From: Acidobacteriota bacterium
GTDB taxonomy: Bacteria > Acidobacteriota > UBA6911
Direction: 5' to 3'
Length of the DNA: 7,574 nt
NCBI GenBank assembly: GCA_017860075.1
Contig: JAFNAH010000055.1
Location: 1-7,574 of the forward strand
Numbering within the stretch: position 1 is the first letter of the stretch; each line of letters begins with the position of its first letter. Under the pieces are notes generated by a model that saw nothing but the letters and a program-made list of their open reading frames with translations, was not told the DNA's origin and did not search any database. The translations under genes were made by a program, and so were the position numbers. This document shows positions 1-5,682 of this stretch, one piece after another.

Positions 1-93
1 ATCCAACGCATCTCCTTCGATCCGGCGGACGAGTCGGTCATCTACGTCGACACGTTCGGTGGCAGCGTCTGGAAAGGGCCCGCGGACGAATAG
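1..93 (+). CDS. C-terminal end of a BNR/sialidase-like beta-propeller protein (partial)
   Basis: Frame 1 is open from the window edge to a TAG at 91-93 and gives 30 residues containing FDPADESVIYVDTFGGSVWK and ending KGPADE. An 'FDP...IYV.TFGG.VWKG' ending is characteristic of the last blade of WD40/YVTN/BNR-repeat or sialidase-like proteins: a strand, an aromatic/Gly turn and a Trp, closing the propeller at the very C-terminus. Such proteins are usually secreted or cell-surface, but the signal peptide and the rest of the gene lie outside the window, so substrate and location cannot be judged. It converges on araD with a 71-bp gap and so is not part of the arabinose operon. The family call rests on one short motif. 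Confidence 0.55.
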   Translation: MQRISFDPADESVIYVDTFGGSVWKGPADE

Positions 94-164
94 CCGCGTC
101 TGCACTGTTACAGGCAATAGAGGAAACGGGCCCGAGGGGCCGGCTCAGCGCTCGTGGTCGAGGT
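94..164. other. Convergent intergenic gap with a short GC stem
   Basis: This is the gap between the stop of the BNR-like gene and the stop of araD on the opposite strand. It contains GGCCC (129-133), a GAG loop and GGGCC (137-141), a perfect 5-bp stem with a 3-nt loop. No T-run follows on either strand, so it is not a convincing intrinsic terminator. It could only be a weak bidirectional stop or chance in GC-rich DNA. Confidence 0.25.
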
Positions 165-863
165 TCACTCCTGTCGGATCTGTCCGTAGTATGCCGCGGG
201 ACCGTGCTTGCGCAGGAAATGCTTGTCCAGCAGGAACCGGGGGATCGCCGTCGCGGCCGGGTTGATGGCGAGTGTCTCCAGCGCCATTCTCGCTATCTCT
301 TCCAGCATCACGGCCGTATGGCTGGCCGCCTGAGGCGTCTTGCCCCAGCAGAAAGGCCCGTGTCCGTGCACCAGGACGCCGGGAACCCTGGTTGGATCAA
401 GCTCCGCGAACCGCAGGGCGATGATTACGCCCGTGTTTGCTTCGTACTCGCTCTCCACCTCGTCGGCCGTGAGCGGTTCCGTGATCGGCACGGGGCCGCA
501 GAAATAGTCGGCGTGGGTGGTTCCCAGGCAGGGGATCTCTCTTCCCGCCTGGGCCCAGGCCGCGGCATGACGTGAATGGGTGTGGACGACCCCTCCGATC
601 CCCGGGAAGGAACGGTACAGTACCAGGTGAGTGGGAAGATCCGTCGAAGGGCGCTTGCTCCCTTCCACGACCCGGCCCTCCATGTCCGTCACGACCAGGT
701 CTTCGGGTTTCATGGAATGATAGGGAACACCGCTCGGTTTGATGACGACAAGTCCATCCGGGCGGGAAATGCCGCTGGCGTTCCCGAAAGTGTCGATTAC
801 GAGCCCCTGCCGGACCAACTCGAGATTGGTCTCCAGAACCTCCGTCTTCAACGACTCGAGCAT
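165..863 (-). CDS. araD: L-ribulose-5-phosphate 4-epimerase
   Basis: Cytoplasmic class II aldolase/adducin-family enzyme that interconverts L-ribulose-5-phosphate and D-xylulose-5-phosphate, the last step of L-arabinose catabolism by the isomerase route. At 232 aa it matches the family length (about 230). Visible hallmarks are GNASG (27-31) and KPSG (42-45) for phosphate binding, STDLPTH with Asp75, the HTHS metal site (His94, His96), a third His in HGHGPF (166-171), Asp119 in THADYF, and a C-terminal KHGPAAYYGQ with Tyr225/226. The Asp and C-terminal Tyr correspond to the catalytic Asp120 and Tyr229 of the E. coli epimerase and separate it from the related fuculose/rhamnulose-phosphate aldolases. 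The ATG is preceded by AAGGAGG six bases upstream, which fixes the start. It is the last gene of the operon, 29 bp after araB. The epimerase call is firm; the exact physiological sugar (L-arabinose versus L-ribulose or similar) is inferred from context. Confidence 0.93.
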   Translation of the reverse strand: MLESLKTEVLETNLELVRQGLVIDTFGNASGISRPDGLVVIKPSGVPYHSMKPEDLVVTDMEGRVVEGSKRPSTDLPTHLVLYRSFPGIGGVVHTHSRHAAAWAQAGREIPCLGTTHADYFCGPVPITEPLTADEVESEYEANTGVIIALRFAELDPTRVPGVLVHGHGPFCWGKTPQAASHTAVMLEEIARMALETLAINPAATAIPRFLLDKHFLRKHGPAAYYGQIRQE

Positions 864-869
864 TCAGGC

Positions 870-876
870 CCTCCTT
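870..876 (-). promoter_or_regulatory. Ribosome binding site of araD
   Basis: Read on the minus strand this is AAGGAGG, a near-perfect Shine-Dalgarno site, with a 6-nt spacer to the ATG at 863-861. It lies wholly within the 29-bp gap after the araB stop, so araD has its own strong initiation site rather than depending on translational coupling. Confidence 0.8.
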
Positions 877-892
877 CCGGCGATGATCGCAT

Positions 893-2485
893 CTACGCGC
901 AAGCGTCCGCTGATCGCGCCTCCGCTGCAACCTTGCGGAGCACCGGCAGTACGTCACCGGCCTCAATGGGGCCGGCAGCAGGGCTCCCCAGGGCGAAGTA
1001 AAGTTTTCTGAACAGAGGATAGAGCTGCTCGTACACGCGCGCCTGTCCTGCTTCAGGCTGAACGACGCGGTACGCGGGGCACAGCGCCTGCTGCGCCTCC
1101 TCGATCGACGGGAAAGTCCCGGCAGCCACGAAAGCGAAGATAGCCGATCCCAGGCTGGTTACCTCCGATTCGGGGACCAGCACGGGTTTGTTCAGCACGT
1201 TGGCATAGACGCGGTTGAGATCGTCGTTTTTCTGCGGGATTCCGCCGCCGTTTATGACCCGGCGGATGGGGACGCCGTGTTCAGCCATCCGCTCCAGGAC
1301 CACCCGCGTGTGGAATGCGGTGCCTTCGATGGCGGCAAACAGCTCGTCCTGTGCCGTGTGGGTGAGGTTCCAGCCGAGAGTGGCGCCGCCGAGCTCGGGG
1401 TTGACCAGCACGGTTCTGTCCCCATTGTCCCAGGTCAGGCGCATGAGGCCCGTCTGCCCGGCCCGGTACCGCTCGAGCCCGACCGAGAGCGTGGCCACAT
1501 CGGATCCGGCGCGCCTGGAGATCGCCTCGAATATGTCGCCGCTGGCCGAAAGCCCCGCTTCGATCCCGAAGTATTCAGGGTGGATTGACCCTTTCACGAC
1601 ACCGCAAACGCCCGGTATCAGGTCCGACTGGCGCGCGATGGCCATGATGCAGGTCGAAGTTCCCACCACGTTGACGACGTCGCCTTCGCGCACCCCCGCC
1701 CCGATCGCGTCCCAGTGAGCGTCAAACGCACCGATGGGGATCGGTATGCCTGCTCTGAGCCCGAGACGGGAAGCCCACTCCGGCACCAACCGCCCCGCGG
1801 GTTTGTCGGACGTCAGATAGCGCCCCTTGAGCTTGTCGCGCACCCCGCGCAGCAGCGGGTCGACCTTGACGAGGAAATCCTCCGGCGGCAGCCCGCCGAG
1901 TGCGCCGTTCCACATCCACTTGTGGCCCATGGCGCAAACGCTGCGGGGCATGTTCCCGATGTCGTTTATGCCGCACAGTACGGCCGCCACCATGTCGCAG
2001 TGCTCGACGGCGGATACCATGCGCCCGCGCTTCCCGGGATTGTGTCGAAGCCAGTGAAGCAGCTTCGCGAAACCCCACTCTGAAGAGTACACGCCGCCGA
2101 TCCAATCGATCGCCGCGAGCCGTTCCCGGCGCGCGACATCCGTTATGAGTGCGGCTTCATCCTTCGCGCGATGATCGCACCAGAGGTAGTAATCATCCAG
2201 CGGCTCCAGGCCTGGCCCGACAGGGACGATTGTCGAGCCGGTGGTGTCCAGTGCGAGGGCCTCCACTTGCTCTCCCCGCACATTCGCATTCTCGAGCGCC
2301 TGCCTGGTCGCGCGCATCAGAGCATCCATGTGATCCGCGTGCCGCTGGGTTGCGTAATCCGGGTCCTCCCGCTTGCGAAACAGCGGGTACTCGGCTGTCG
2401 CAGAGCCGAGCCTTCCCTTCCCGCTGTCCATGACGGACACGCGGACTGTCAGGGTTCCGAAATCCACACCGGCAACGATCGACAT
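893..2485 (-). CDS. araB: Ribulokinase (FGGY carbohydrate kinase)
   Basis: ATP-dependent kinase of the FGGY family that phosphorylates L-ribulose to L-ribulose-5-phosphate in the cytoplasm. At 530 aa it is slightly shorter than E. coli AraB (about 566). Motifs in order: GVDFGTLTVRV at 6-16 (first phosphate loop of the actin-like ATPase fold); LWCDHRAKDEA at 101-111, typical of AraB; WIGGVYSSEWGFAKLLHW at 128-145; GAFDAHWDAIGAG at 252-264, with the probable catalytic base Asp255; VVGTSTC at 273-279 (second phosphate motif); NGGGIPQKNDD at 412-422 (adenosine motif); and EVTSLGSAIFAF at 441-452. GGAGGT lies six bases before the ATG, fixing the start. It sits between the isomerase and epimerase genes, as expected for an arabinose operon. 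The last ~20 residues are Ala-rich and probably disordered. FGGY kinases vary in sugar specificity, but the linked araD supports ribulokinase. Confidence 0.92.
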   Translation of the reverse strand: MSIVAGVDFGTLTVRVSVMDSGKGRLGSATAEYPLFRKREDPDYATQRHADHMDALMRATRQALENANVRGEQVEALALDTTGSTIVPVGPGLEPLDDYYLWCDHRAKDEAALITDVARRERLAAIDWIGGVYSSEWGFAKLLHWLRHNPGKRGRMVSAVEHCDMVAAVLCGINDIGNMPRSVCAMGHKWMWNGALGGLPPEDFLVKVDPLLRGVRDKLKGRYLTSDKPAGRLVPEWASRLGLRAGIPIPIGAFDAHWDAIGAGVREGDVVNVVGTSTCIMAIARQSDLIPGVCGVVKGSIHPEYFGIEAGLSASGDIFEAISRRAGSDVATLSVGLERYRAGQTGLMRLTWDNGDRTVLVNPELGGATLGWNLTHTAQDELFAAIEGTAFHTRVVLERMAEHGVPIRRVINGGGIPQKNDDLNRVYANVLNKPVLVPESEVTSLGSAIFAFVAAGTFPSIEEAQQALCPAYRVVQPEAGQARVYEQLYPLFRKLYFALGSPAAGPIEAGDVLPVLRKVAAEARSADACA

Positions 2486-2490
2486 AAGCC

Positions 2491-2496
2491 ACCTCC
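2491..2496 (-). promoter_or_regulatory. Ribosome binding site of araB
   Basis: On the minus strand this reads GGAGGT, with a 6-nt spacer to the ATG at 2485-2483. A small perfect hairpin, TGCAC (2505-2509), loop AAAG, GTGCA (2514-2518), lies just upstream on the mRNA and leaves the site free. Confidence 0.75.
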
Positions 2497-2546
2497 AGCG
2501 TCAATGCACAAAGGTGCAAGAATCCCGGTCGACTCGGGGGACGGAA

Positions 2547-2587
2547 TCCCGCCCGGCTGGCCCGGGTCGCGGCTGCAGCGGGCGGGA
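2547..2587. repeat. Intercistronic stem-loop between isomerase gene and araB
   Basis: TCCCGCCCG (2547-2555) and CGGGCGGGA (2579-2587) form a perfect 9-bp inverted repeat around a 23-nt GC-rich loop, starting 8 bp downstream of the isomerase stop codon (2595). No T-run follows on the minus strand, so it does not look like a full intrinsic terminator. In an otherwise tight operon, such a stem in a 109-bp gap could stabilise the upstream mRNA segment or attenuate transcription. This function is an inference; the repeat itself is visible. Confidence 0.5.
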
Positions 2588-2594
2588 AACCACC

Positions 2595-4004
2595 CTATTG
2601 ATGGTAATAAAGGTCCCAGCCGAGATAACGGCTCCCGGCCTCGCACACCGCGGCCGCAACGGACGACAGGTTGGCGGCAACGTGATGTTCGAAGCCCTGC
2701 TCGCATATATGGCGGAGCAGTCTCTGCAGGTTCGGAATCTCGGCCACACTGTACCCTCCGAAGGTCTCCAGCGGATCGGCCGTGAATCTCCCCTCGCCTA
2801 CGTAACCCGCGATCTTTCCAGCAGAGTCTCTCGTGGACAGCCGCAGATAGGTCAGTGGACCGGTCTTGATTCTTCCCACGCAGGTGCCATATGCGTTCTC
2901 CCGCCCCACCGTGCCAGCGATGATCTCCTGGAAGTCCATTCGCACTTCTTCGAAGAAGTGCTTGGGAAGGTTGCTGCAATGGAAGCAGACCGCCTTGTTC
3001 GGGTCGCTGCCGTAGTTGTTGTTCCAGTCCAGCAGGGCACTGGGGGTTTCCGAAGCCAGCTGCAGCGCGTACATGGCGATCATGCCGCAAACATCGAGTT
3101 CGCAGGCGCTCGGCATCATGCTGTTGCTCATCATGCTCATCACGGTGCAGGGTACGACGCCGTAATATTCCTCGATCGCCGTCCAGCACTGTATGGTGGT
3201 CATAGCAACATCCACCTCGGCCATCCATGTGTCGATGACTGCCGCGAGCCTGGCCATCCTGAGCAGCGACTCCGCCGGGACACCGGCGGTCGGGATATAA
3301 CCGCGGATCAACTCGAGCTTCCGCGCGACGGCCTCGTCGGAATCGTTGAGCCGCTGGATGCGGCCGAGAATCTCGGACAGGTCGACGGGCTCGACGCTGA
3401 TCCCGTTCGCCTCGAGGATCTTCTCGCTGAAGCGGACGGTGTTGAACGCCGCGGGTCGGGCCCCGATCGCGCCGACGCGCAGCCGCCGGAGTCCCTTGAC
3501 TACCCGGCAGGCCCCTGAGAACCATTCGAGGTCGCGTTTGAAATGCTCCGAGTCCGGTGCCTCGGTGTGGAGGCTCGTCAGCGAGTACGGGATACCGTAC
3601 TGCGTGAGGTTGTTGCAGAGGGACATCTTCCCGCAGAAGCTGTCACCCCGATCCTTGAGACTCATGGAATCGATCTTGTCCGGGAACGCCTGGATCAGAA
3701 CCGGCACATCCAGGCGGGCCATCCTGAGGGTCTCGGCAATCGGCCGCTCCTCGCCGAAGTTCGGCAGCGCAACGATCACCCCGTCAATCTTGTCCCGATT
3801 CGCGTCAAACATGGCCGCGCATTTCTTGGCATCTTCCCTGGTTTCAAGCGCCCCGTGTTTGCTTTCCAGGGGTCCCAAAGCCACGGCACTCACGCCGGCC
3901 GCGCCAAGCACGCGAATCATCTCCTCGCGACCCGAACGCGCAAGATGGTCCGGAAAGAAACCGCGGTTGCCGATGATAAGCCCCATAGTCATCTGCTTTT
4001 TCAT
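2595..4004 (-). CDS. L-fucose/L-arabinose isomerase family protein (COG2407 type), probable aldopentose isomerase
   Basis: Metal-dependent aldose-ketose isomerase of the FucI/AraA fold, in the branch often annotated 'L-fucose isomerase or related protein'. In this operon it most likely converts L-arabinose to L-ribulose for AraB. At 469 aa it has the branch's usual length, shorter than E. coli FucI (about 590). The N-terminal half is Rossmann-like (MTMGLIIGNRGFFPDHLA, 6-23; GVIVALPNFGEERP, 75-88). The catalytic half carries WTAIEEYYGVVPC (274-286), with a candidate ligand Glu278/279, the Met-rich MSMMSNSMMPSACELDVCG (289-307), with candidate ligand Asp304, then LLDWNNNYGSDP (324-335) and FHCSN (341-345), with His342 as a probable third ligand. 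The open frame extends to a GTG at 4019, but ATG 4004 is chosen because GGAG lies nine bases before it, whereas ATG 4013 abuts that GGAG. It is the first gene of the operon. Substrate is uncertain: L-arabinose, D-arabinose and L-fucose are all handled within this superfamily. Confidence 0.85.
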   Translation of the reverse strand: MKKQMTMGLIIGNRGFFPDHLARSGREEMIRVLGAAGVSAVALGPLESKHGALETREDAKKCAAMFDANRDKIDGVIVALPNFGEERPIAETLRMARLDVPVLIQAFPDKIDSMSLKDRGDSFCGKMSLCNNLTQYGIPYSLTSLHTEAPDSEHFKRDLEWFSGACRVVKGLRRLRVGAIGARPAAFNTVRFSEKILEANGISVEPVDLSEILGRIQRLNDSDEAVARKLELIRGYIPTAGVPAESLLRMARLAAVIDTWMAEVDVAMTTIQCWTAIEEYYGVVPCTVMSMMSNSMMPSACELDVCGMIAMYALQLASETPSALLDWNNNYGSDPNKAVCFHCSNLPKHFFEEVRMDFQEIIAGTVGRENAYGTCVGRIKTGPLTYLRLSTRDSAGKIAGYVGEGRFTADPLETFGGYSVAEIPNLQRLLRHICEQGFEHHVAANLSSVAAAVCEAGSRYLGWDLYYHQ

Positions 4005-4013
4005 AGTGAGCAT

Positions 4014-4017
4014 CTCC
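4014..4017 (-). promoter_or_regulatory. Ribosome binding site deciding the isomerase start
   Basis: On the minus strand this reads GGAG, in the context GTGGAGATG. It leaves a 9-nt spacer to ATG 4004 but touches the in-frame ATG at 4013 and overlaps the GTG at 4019, so 4004 is the only start with workable spacing. Confidence 0.55.
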
Positions 4018-4020
4018 ACG

Positions 4021-4034
4021 GACGATCTATCGTC
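4021..4034. promoter_or_regulatory. Operator-like palindrome in the isomerase leader
   Basis: GACGAT, a CT centre, then ATCGTC: a perfect 6+6 dyad three bases upstream of the isomerase ribosome binding site. The size and symmetry fit a half-site pair for a dimeric repressor, and the location would let such a protein block the operon. Alternatively the transcript could form a 5-bp hairpin with a TCTA loop next to the Shine-Dalgarno site. No regulator gene is in the window, so the binding protein is unknown. Confidence 0.35.
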
Positions 4035-4050
4035 ACCTTAGAAGGACAGG

Positions 4051-4084
4051 GTCCGCGGCCCAAAGCTGGTTCGTGCCGGCGGAC
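4051..4084. repeat. Bulged GC-rich inverted repeat in the divergent region
   Basis: GTCCGCGGC (4051-4059) pairs with GCC plus GCGGAC (4075-4077 and 4079-4084), giving 9 bp with a single bulged G at 4078 and a 15-nt loop. It falls in the probable 5' leader or promoter of the isomerase operon, between the palindrome at 4021 and the nested stems at 4103. Regulatory role is possible but unproven. Confidence 0.4.
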
Positions 4085-4102
4085 ACCGCTAAGTTTTACT
4101 AC

Positions 4103-4174
4103 CAATCGGGCCTCAAATCGAAACACAAAGTGTCTCTCAGCCCTCAGCCATCAGCCGTGGCTGATACCCGATTG
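4103..4174. promoter_or_regulatory. Nested inverted repeats able to form a three-way junction
   Basis: An outer perfect 8-bp pair, CAATCGGG (4103-4110) with CCCGATTG (4167-4174), encloses two further hairpins. The first is GAAACAC (4120-4126), loop AAA, GTGTCTC (4130-4136), with one mismatch in seven. The second is ATCAGCC (4150-4156), GT, GGCTGAT (4159-4165), perfect. The outer stem plus two arms is the layout of a three-way-junction RNA of about 72 nt, or a cluster of operator dyads. It lies about 90 bp before the aldehyde dehydrogenase start and about 100 bp before the isomerase start, so it could serve either strand. I do not recognise it as a known riboswitch class. Confidence 0.4.
4136..4156 (+). 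repeat. Three tandem heptamers (C/A)TCAGCC
   Basis: CTCAGCC, CTCAGCC and ATCAGCC follow one another without spacing. The third copy is also the left arm of the perfect hairpin at 4150-4165. Short heptad repeats of this kind in intergenic DNA can arise by slippage and vary in copy number between strains; only three units are present. Confidence 0.5.
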
Positions 4175-4252
4175 CCGAGAGCTGGCAGTTCTCCCTGTTA
4201 CGGTTGGTCTTTGCCGTCGGTGAGTATTAGTGGTAGAAGGAAGGCATCAACC

Positions 4253-4258
4253 AGGAGG
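4253..4258 (+). promoter_or_regulatory. Ribosome binding site deciding the aldehyde dehydrogenase start
   Basis: AGGAGG with an 8-nt spacer to ATG 4267. The in-frame TTG at 4261 is only 2 nt away, too close to be used, so the protein starts MDAHNVIRSVNPAT. Confidence 0.75.
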
Positions 4259-4266
4259 CGTTGACC

Positions 4267-5658
4267 ATGGATGCGCATAACGTTATCCGTTCTGTCAACC
4301 CGGCCACGGAGGAGGTTCTCCAGACCTACGTGATGCATTCCGCAGGACAGATCGAACTGGCACTGCATGCCGCCGACCGCGCCTTCCGGCAATGGAGCGG
4401 ATCGCCCTTCTCGCTGAAGTCCGACCTCATGAACCGTGCCGCATCCCTGCTGAGGGAAGAGAAGGCCCGGCTGGCGGGGCTGATGACTTCCGAAATGGGC
4501 AAGCCAATTGTCGAGGCGGAAGCTGAGGTCGAGAAATGCGCGTGGAACTGCGAGTACTATGCGGAGAACGCAGAGCGGTTCCTTGGCGATGAGACGCGCG
4601 AGTCCGGCGCAAGCCTGAGCTACATCCAATACAGGCCCCTGGGAACGATCCTTGCCGTGATGCCCTGGAATTTCCCTTTCTGGCAGGTGTTCCGCTTCGC
4701 CGCGCCGGCGTTGATGGCCGGCAACGCCGCCATCCTGAAACACGCGTCCAACGTCCCGGGGTGTGCCCTGGCTATCCAGGAGTTGTTCCGCGAGGCGGGA
4801 TTCCCGGAGGGTATTTTCCAGAGCCTGCTGATCCCCGGATCGTTGGTCTCGCTCCTTCTGCGCGACCGGCGAATTGCGGCAGTGACGCTTACCGGTAGCG
4901 AGGCAGCCGGAAGCGACGTCGCCTCCCTGGCAGGGCGCGAGTTGAAGAAGACGGTCCTCGAGCTTGGGGGGTCGGATCCTTTCATCGTGCTCGAGGACGC
5001 TGATCTCGACCTGGCAGTGGCGACCGCCATCAAGGCGCGCTACCAGAACACCGGCCAGAGCTGCATCGCAGCCAAGCGCTTTATTTCGGTGGAACCGGTC
5101 GCGGCTCATTTCCAGGAGCGCCTGGTCGAAGCGGTGCGCTCCCTCCGGCTTGGAGATCCGCAGGACCGTTCCACGCAGATCGGGCCACTGTCTCGAGCGG
5201 ACCTGCGTGACGCGCTGGAGCTTCAGGTGCGCGAGTCGGTCCGGCAGGGGGCGACGCTTCTCCTGGGTGGCAGCCGCAGGCAGGGCCGCGGATACTATTT
5301 CACACCGGGGGTGCTGGCAGATGTCCGACCTGAAATGCCGGCCGGGAGCGAGGAGGTATTCGGCCCCGTGGCGGCGCTGATGGTGGCCAGGGATCCCGAG
5401 GATGCAATCAGGCTCGCAAATGAATCGCTTTACGGGCTTGGCGCGAGTCTCTGGACTTCCGATCTGGAAAGGGCCCGGCGTATGGCTAAGACTATCGAAG
5501 CAGGGCAGGTCTTCATCAACGGTATGGTTGCATCAGATCCGCGCCTGCCCTTCGGCGGTGTGAAACGGTCCGGGTATGGCCGCGAACTCTCCGATTTCGG
5601 CATCCGCGAATTCGTGAACATCCAGACCGTCTGGATCGGCCCGGGGCAGCGCAGGTGA
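4267..5658 (+). CDS. NAD(P)-dependent aldehyde dehydrogenase, succinate-semialdehyde (Sad/GabD) type
   Basis: Cytoplasmic ALDH-superfamily enzyme that oxidises an aldehyde to the acid with NAD(P)+. The 463-aa length, the N-terminal SVNPATEEVLQTY (9-21) and the blocks VEKCAWNCEYYAENAE (88-103) and VMPWNFPFWQVFRFAAPALM (131-150) are typical of the short succinate-semialdehyde dehydrogenase group. Key residues are present: Asn135 (oxyanion hole), Lys158 (cofactor), GSEAAG at 210-215 (cofactor loop), general base Glu232 in LELGGSDPF, nucleophile Cys266 in NTGQSCIAAKRF, Glu363 in EEVFGP, and the PFGGVKRSGYGREL block (428-441). It is transcribed divergently from the pentose operon across a 262-bp region and converges on the adaptor gene with a 24-bp gap. 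The physiological substrate is uncertain: succinate semialdehyde is the family default, while 2-oxoglutarate semialdehyde (oxidative pentose route) or another short semialdehyde is possible. The enzyme class is certain, the substrate not. Confidence 0.88.
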   Translation: MDAHNVIRSVNPATEEVLQTYVMHSAGQIELALHAADRAFRQWSGSPFSLKSDLMNRAASLLREEKARLAGLMTSEMGKPIVEAEAEVEKCAWNCEYYAENAERFLGDETRESGASLSYIQYRPLGTILAVMPWNFPFWQVFRFAAPALMAGNAAILKHASNVPGCALAIQELFREAGFPEGIFQSLLIPGSLVSLLLRDRRIAAVTLTGSEAAGSDVASLAGRELKKTVLELGGSDPFIVLEDADLDLAVATAIKARYQNTGQSCIAAKRFISVEPVAAHFQERLVEAVRSLRLGDPQDRSTQIGPLSRADLRDALELQVRESVRQGATLLLGGSRRQGRGYYFTPGVLADVRPEMPAGSEEVFGPVAALMVARDPEDAIRLANESLYGLGASLWTSDLERARRMAKTIEAGQVFINGMVASDPRLPFGGVKRSGYGRELSDFGIREFVNIQTVWIGPGQRR

Positions 5659-5682
5659 CCGGGGAAATACCAGGGGAGCCTG

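Noticed and set aside
2373..3518. Long plus-strand open frame (381 codons) opposite the isomerase gene
   Set aside because: It lies antisense to a gene with clear family motifs, has no recognisable domain and no good ribosome binding site. It is the usual antisense opening in GC-rich coding DNA.
2449..3525. Minus-strand open frame overlapping the isomerase and the intercistronic gap in another frame
   Set aside because: It is the same-strand shadow of the isomerase gene with an Arg/Gly-rich, domain-free product; accepting it would displace a gene with conserved catalytic motifs.
4198..4230. Promoter for the aldehyde dehydrogenase (TTGGTC at 4204-4209 with TATTAG at 4225-4230)
   Set aside because: The spacer is only 15 nt and both hexamers are weak matches, so it is not reported as a feature.
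4198..5109. Minus-strand open frame of 303 codons opposite the aldehyde dehydrogenase
   Set aside because: It mirrors the dehydrogenase reading frame, its product has no domain and an odd composition (rich in His, Arg, Gln), and the sense strand carries all catalytic residues of an ALDH.
5659..5682. Bidirectional terminator between the convergent dehydrogenase and adaptor genes
   Set aside because: The 24-bp gap holds no inverted repeat with a T-run on either strand.
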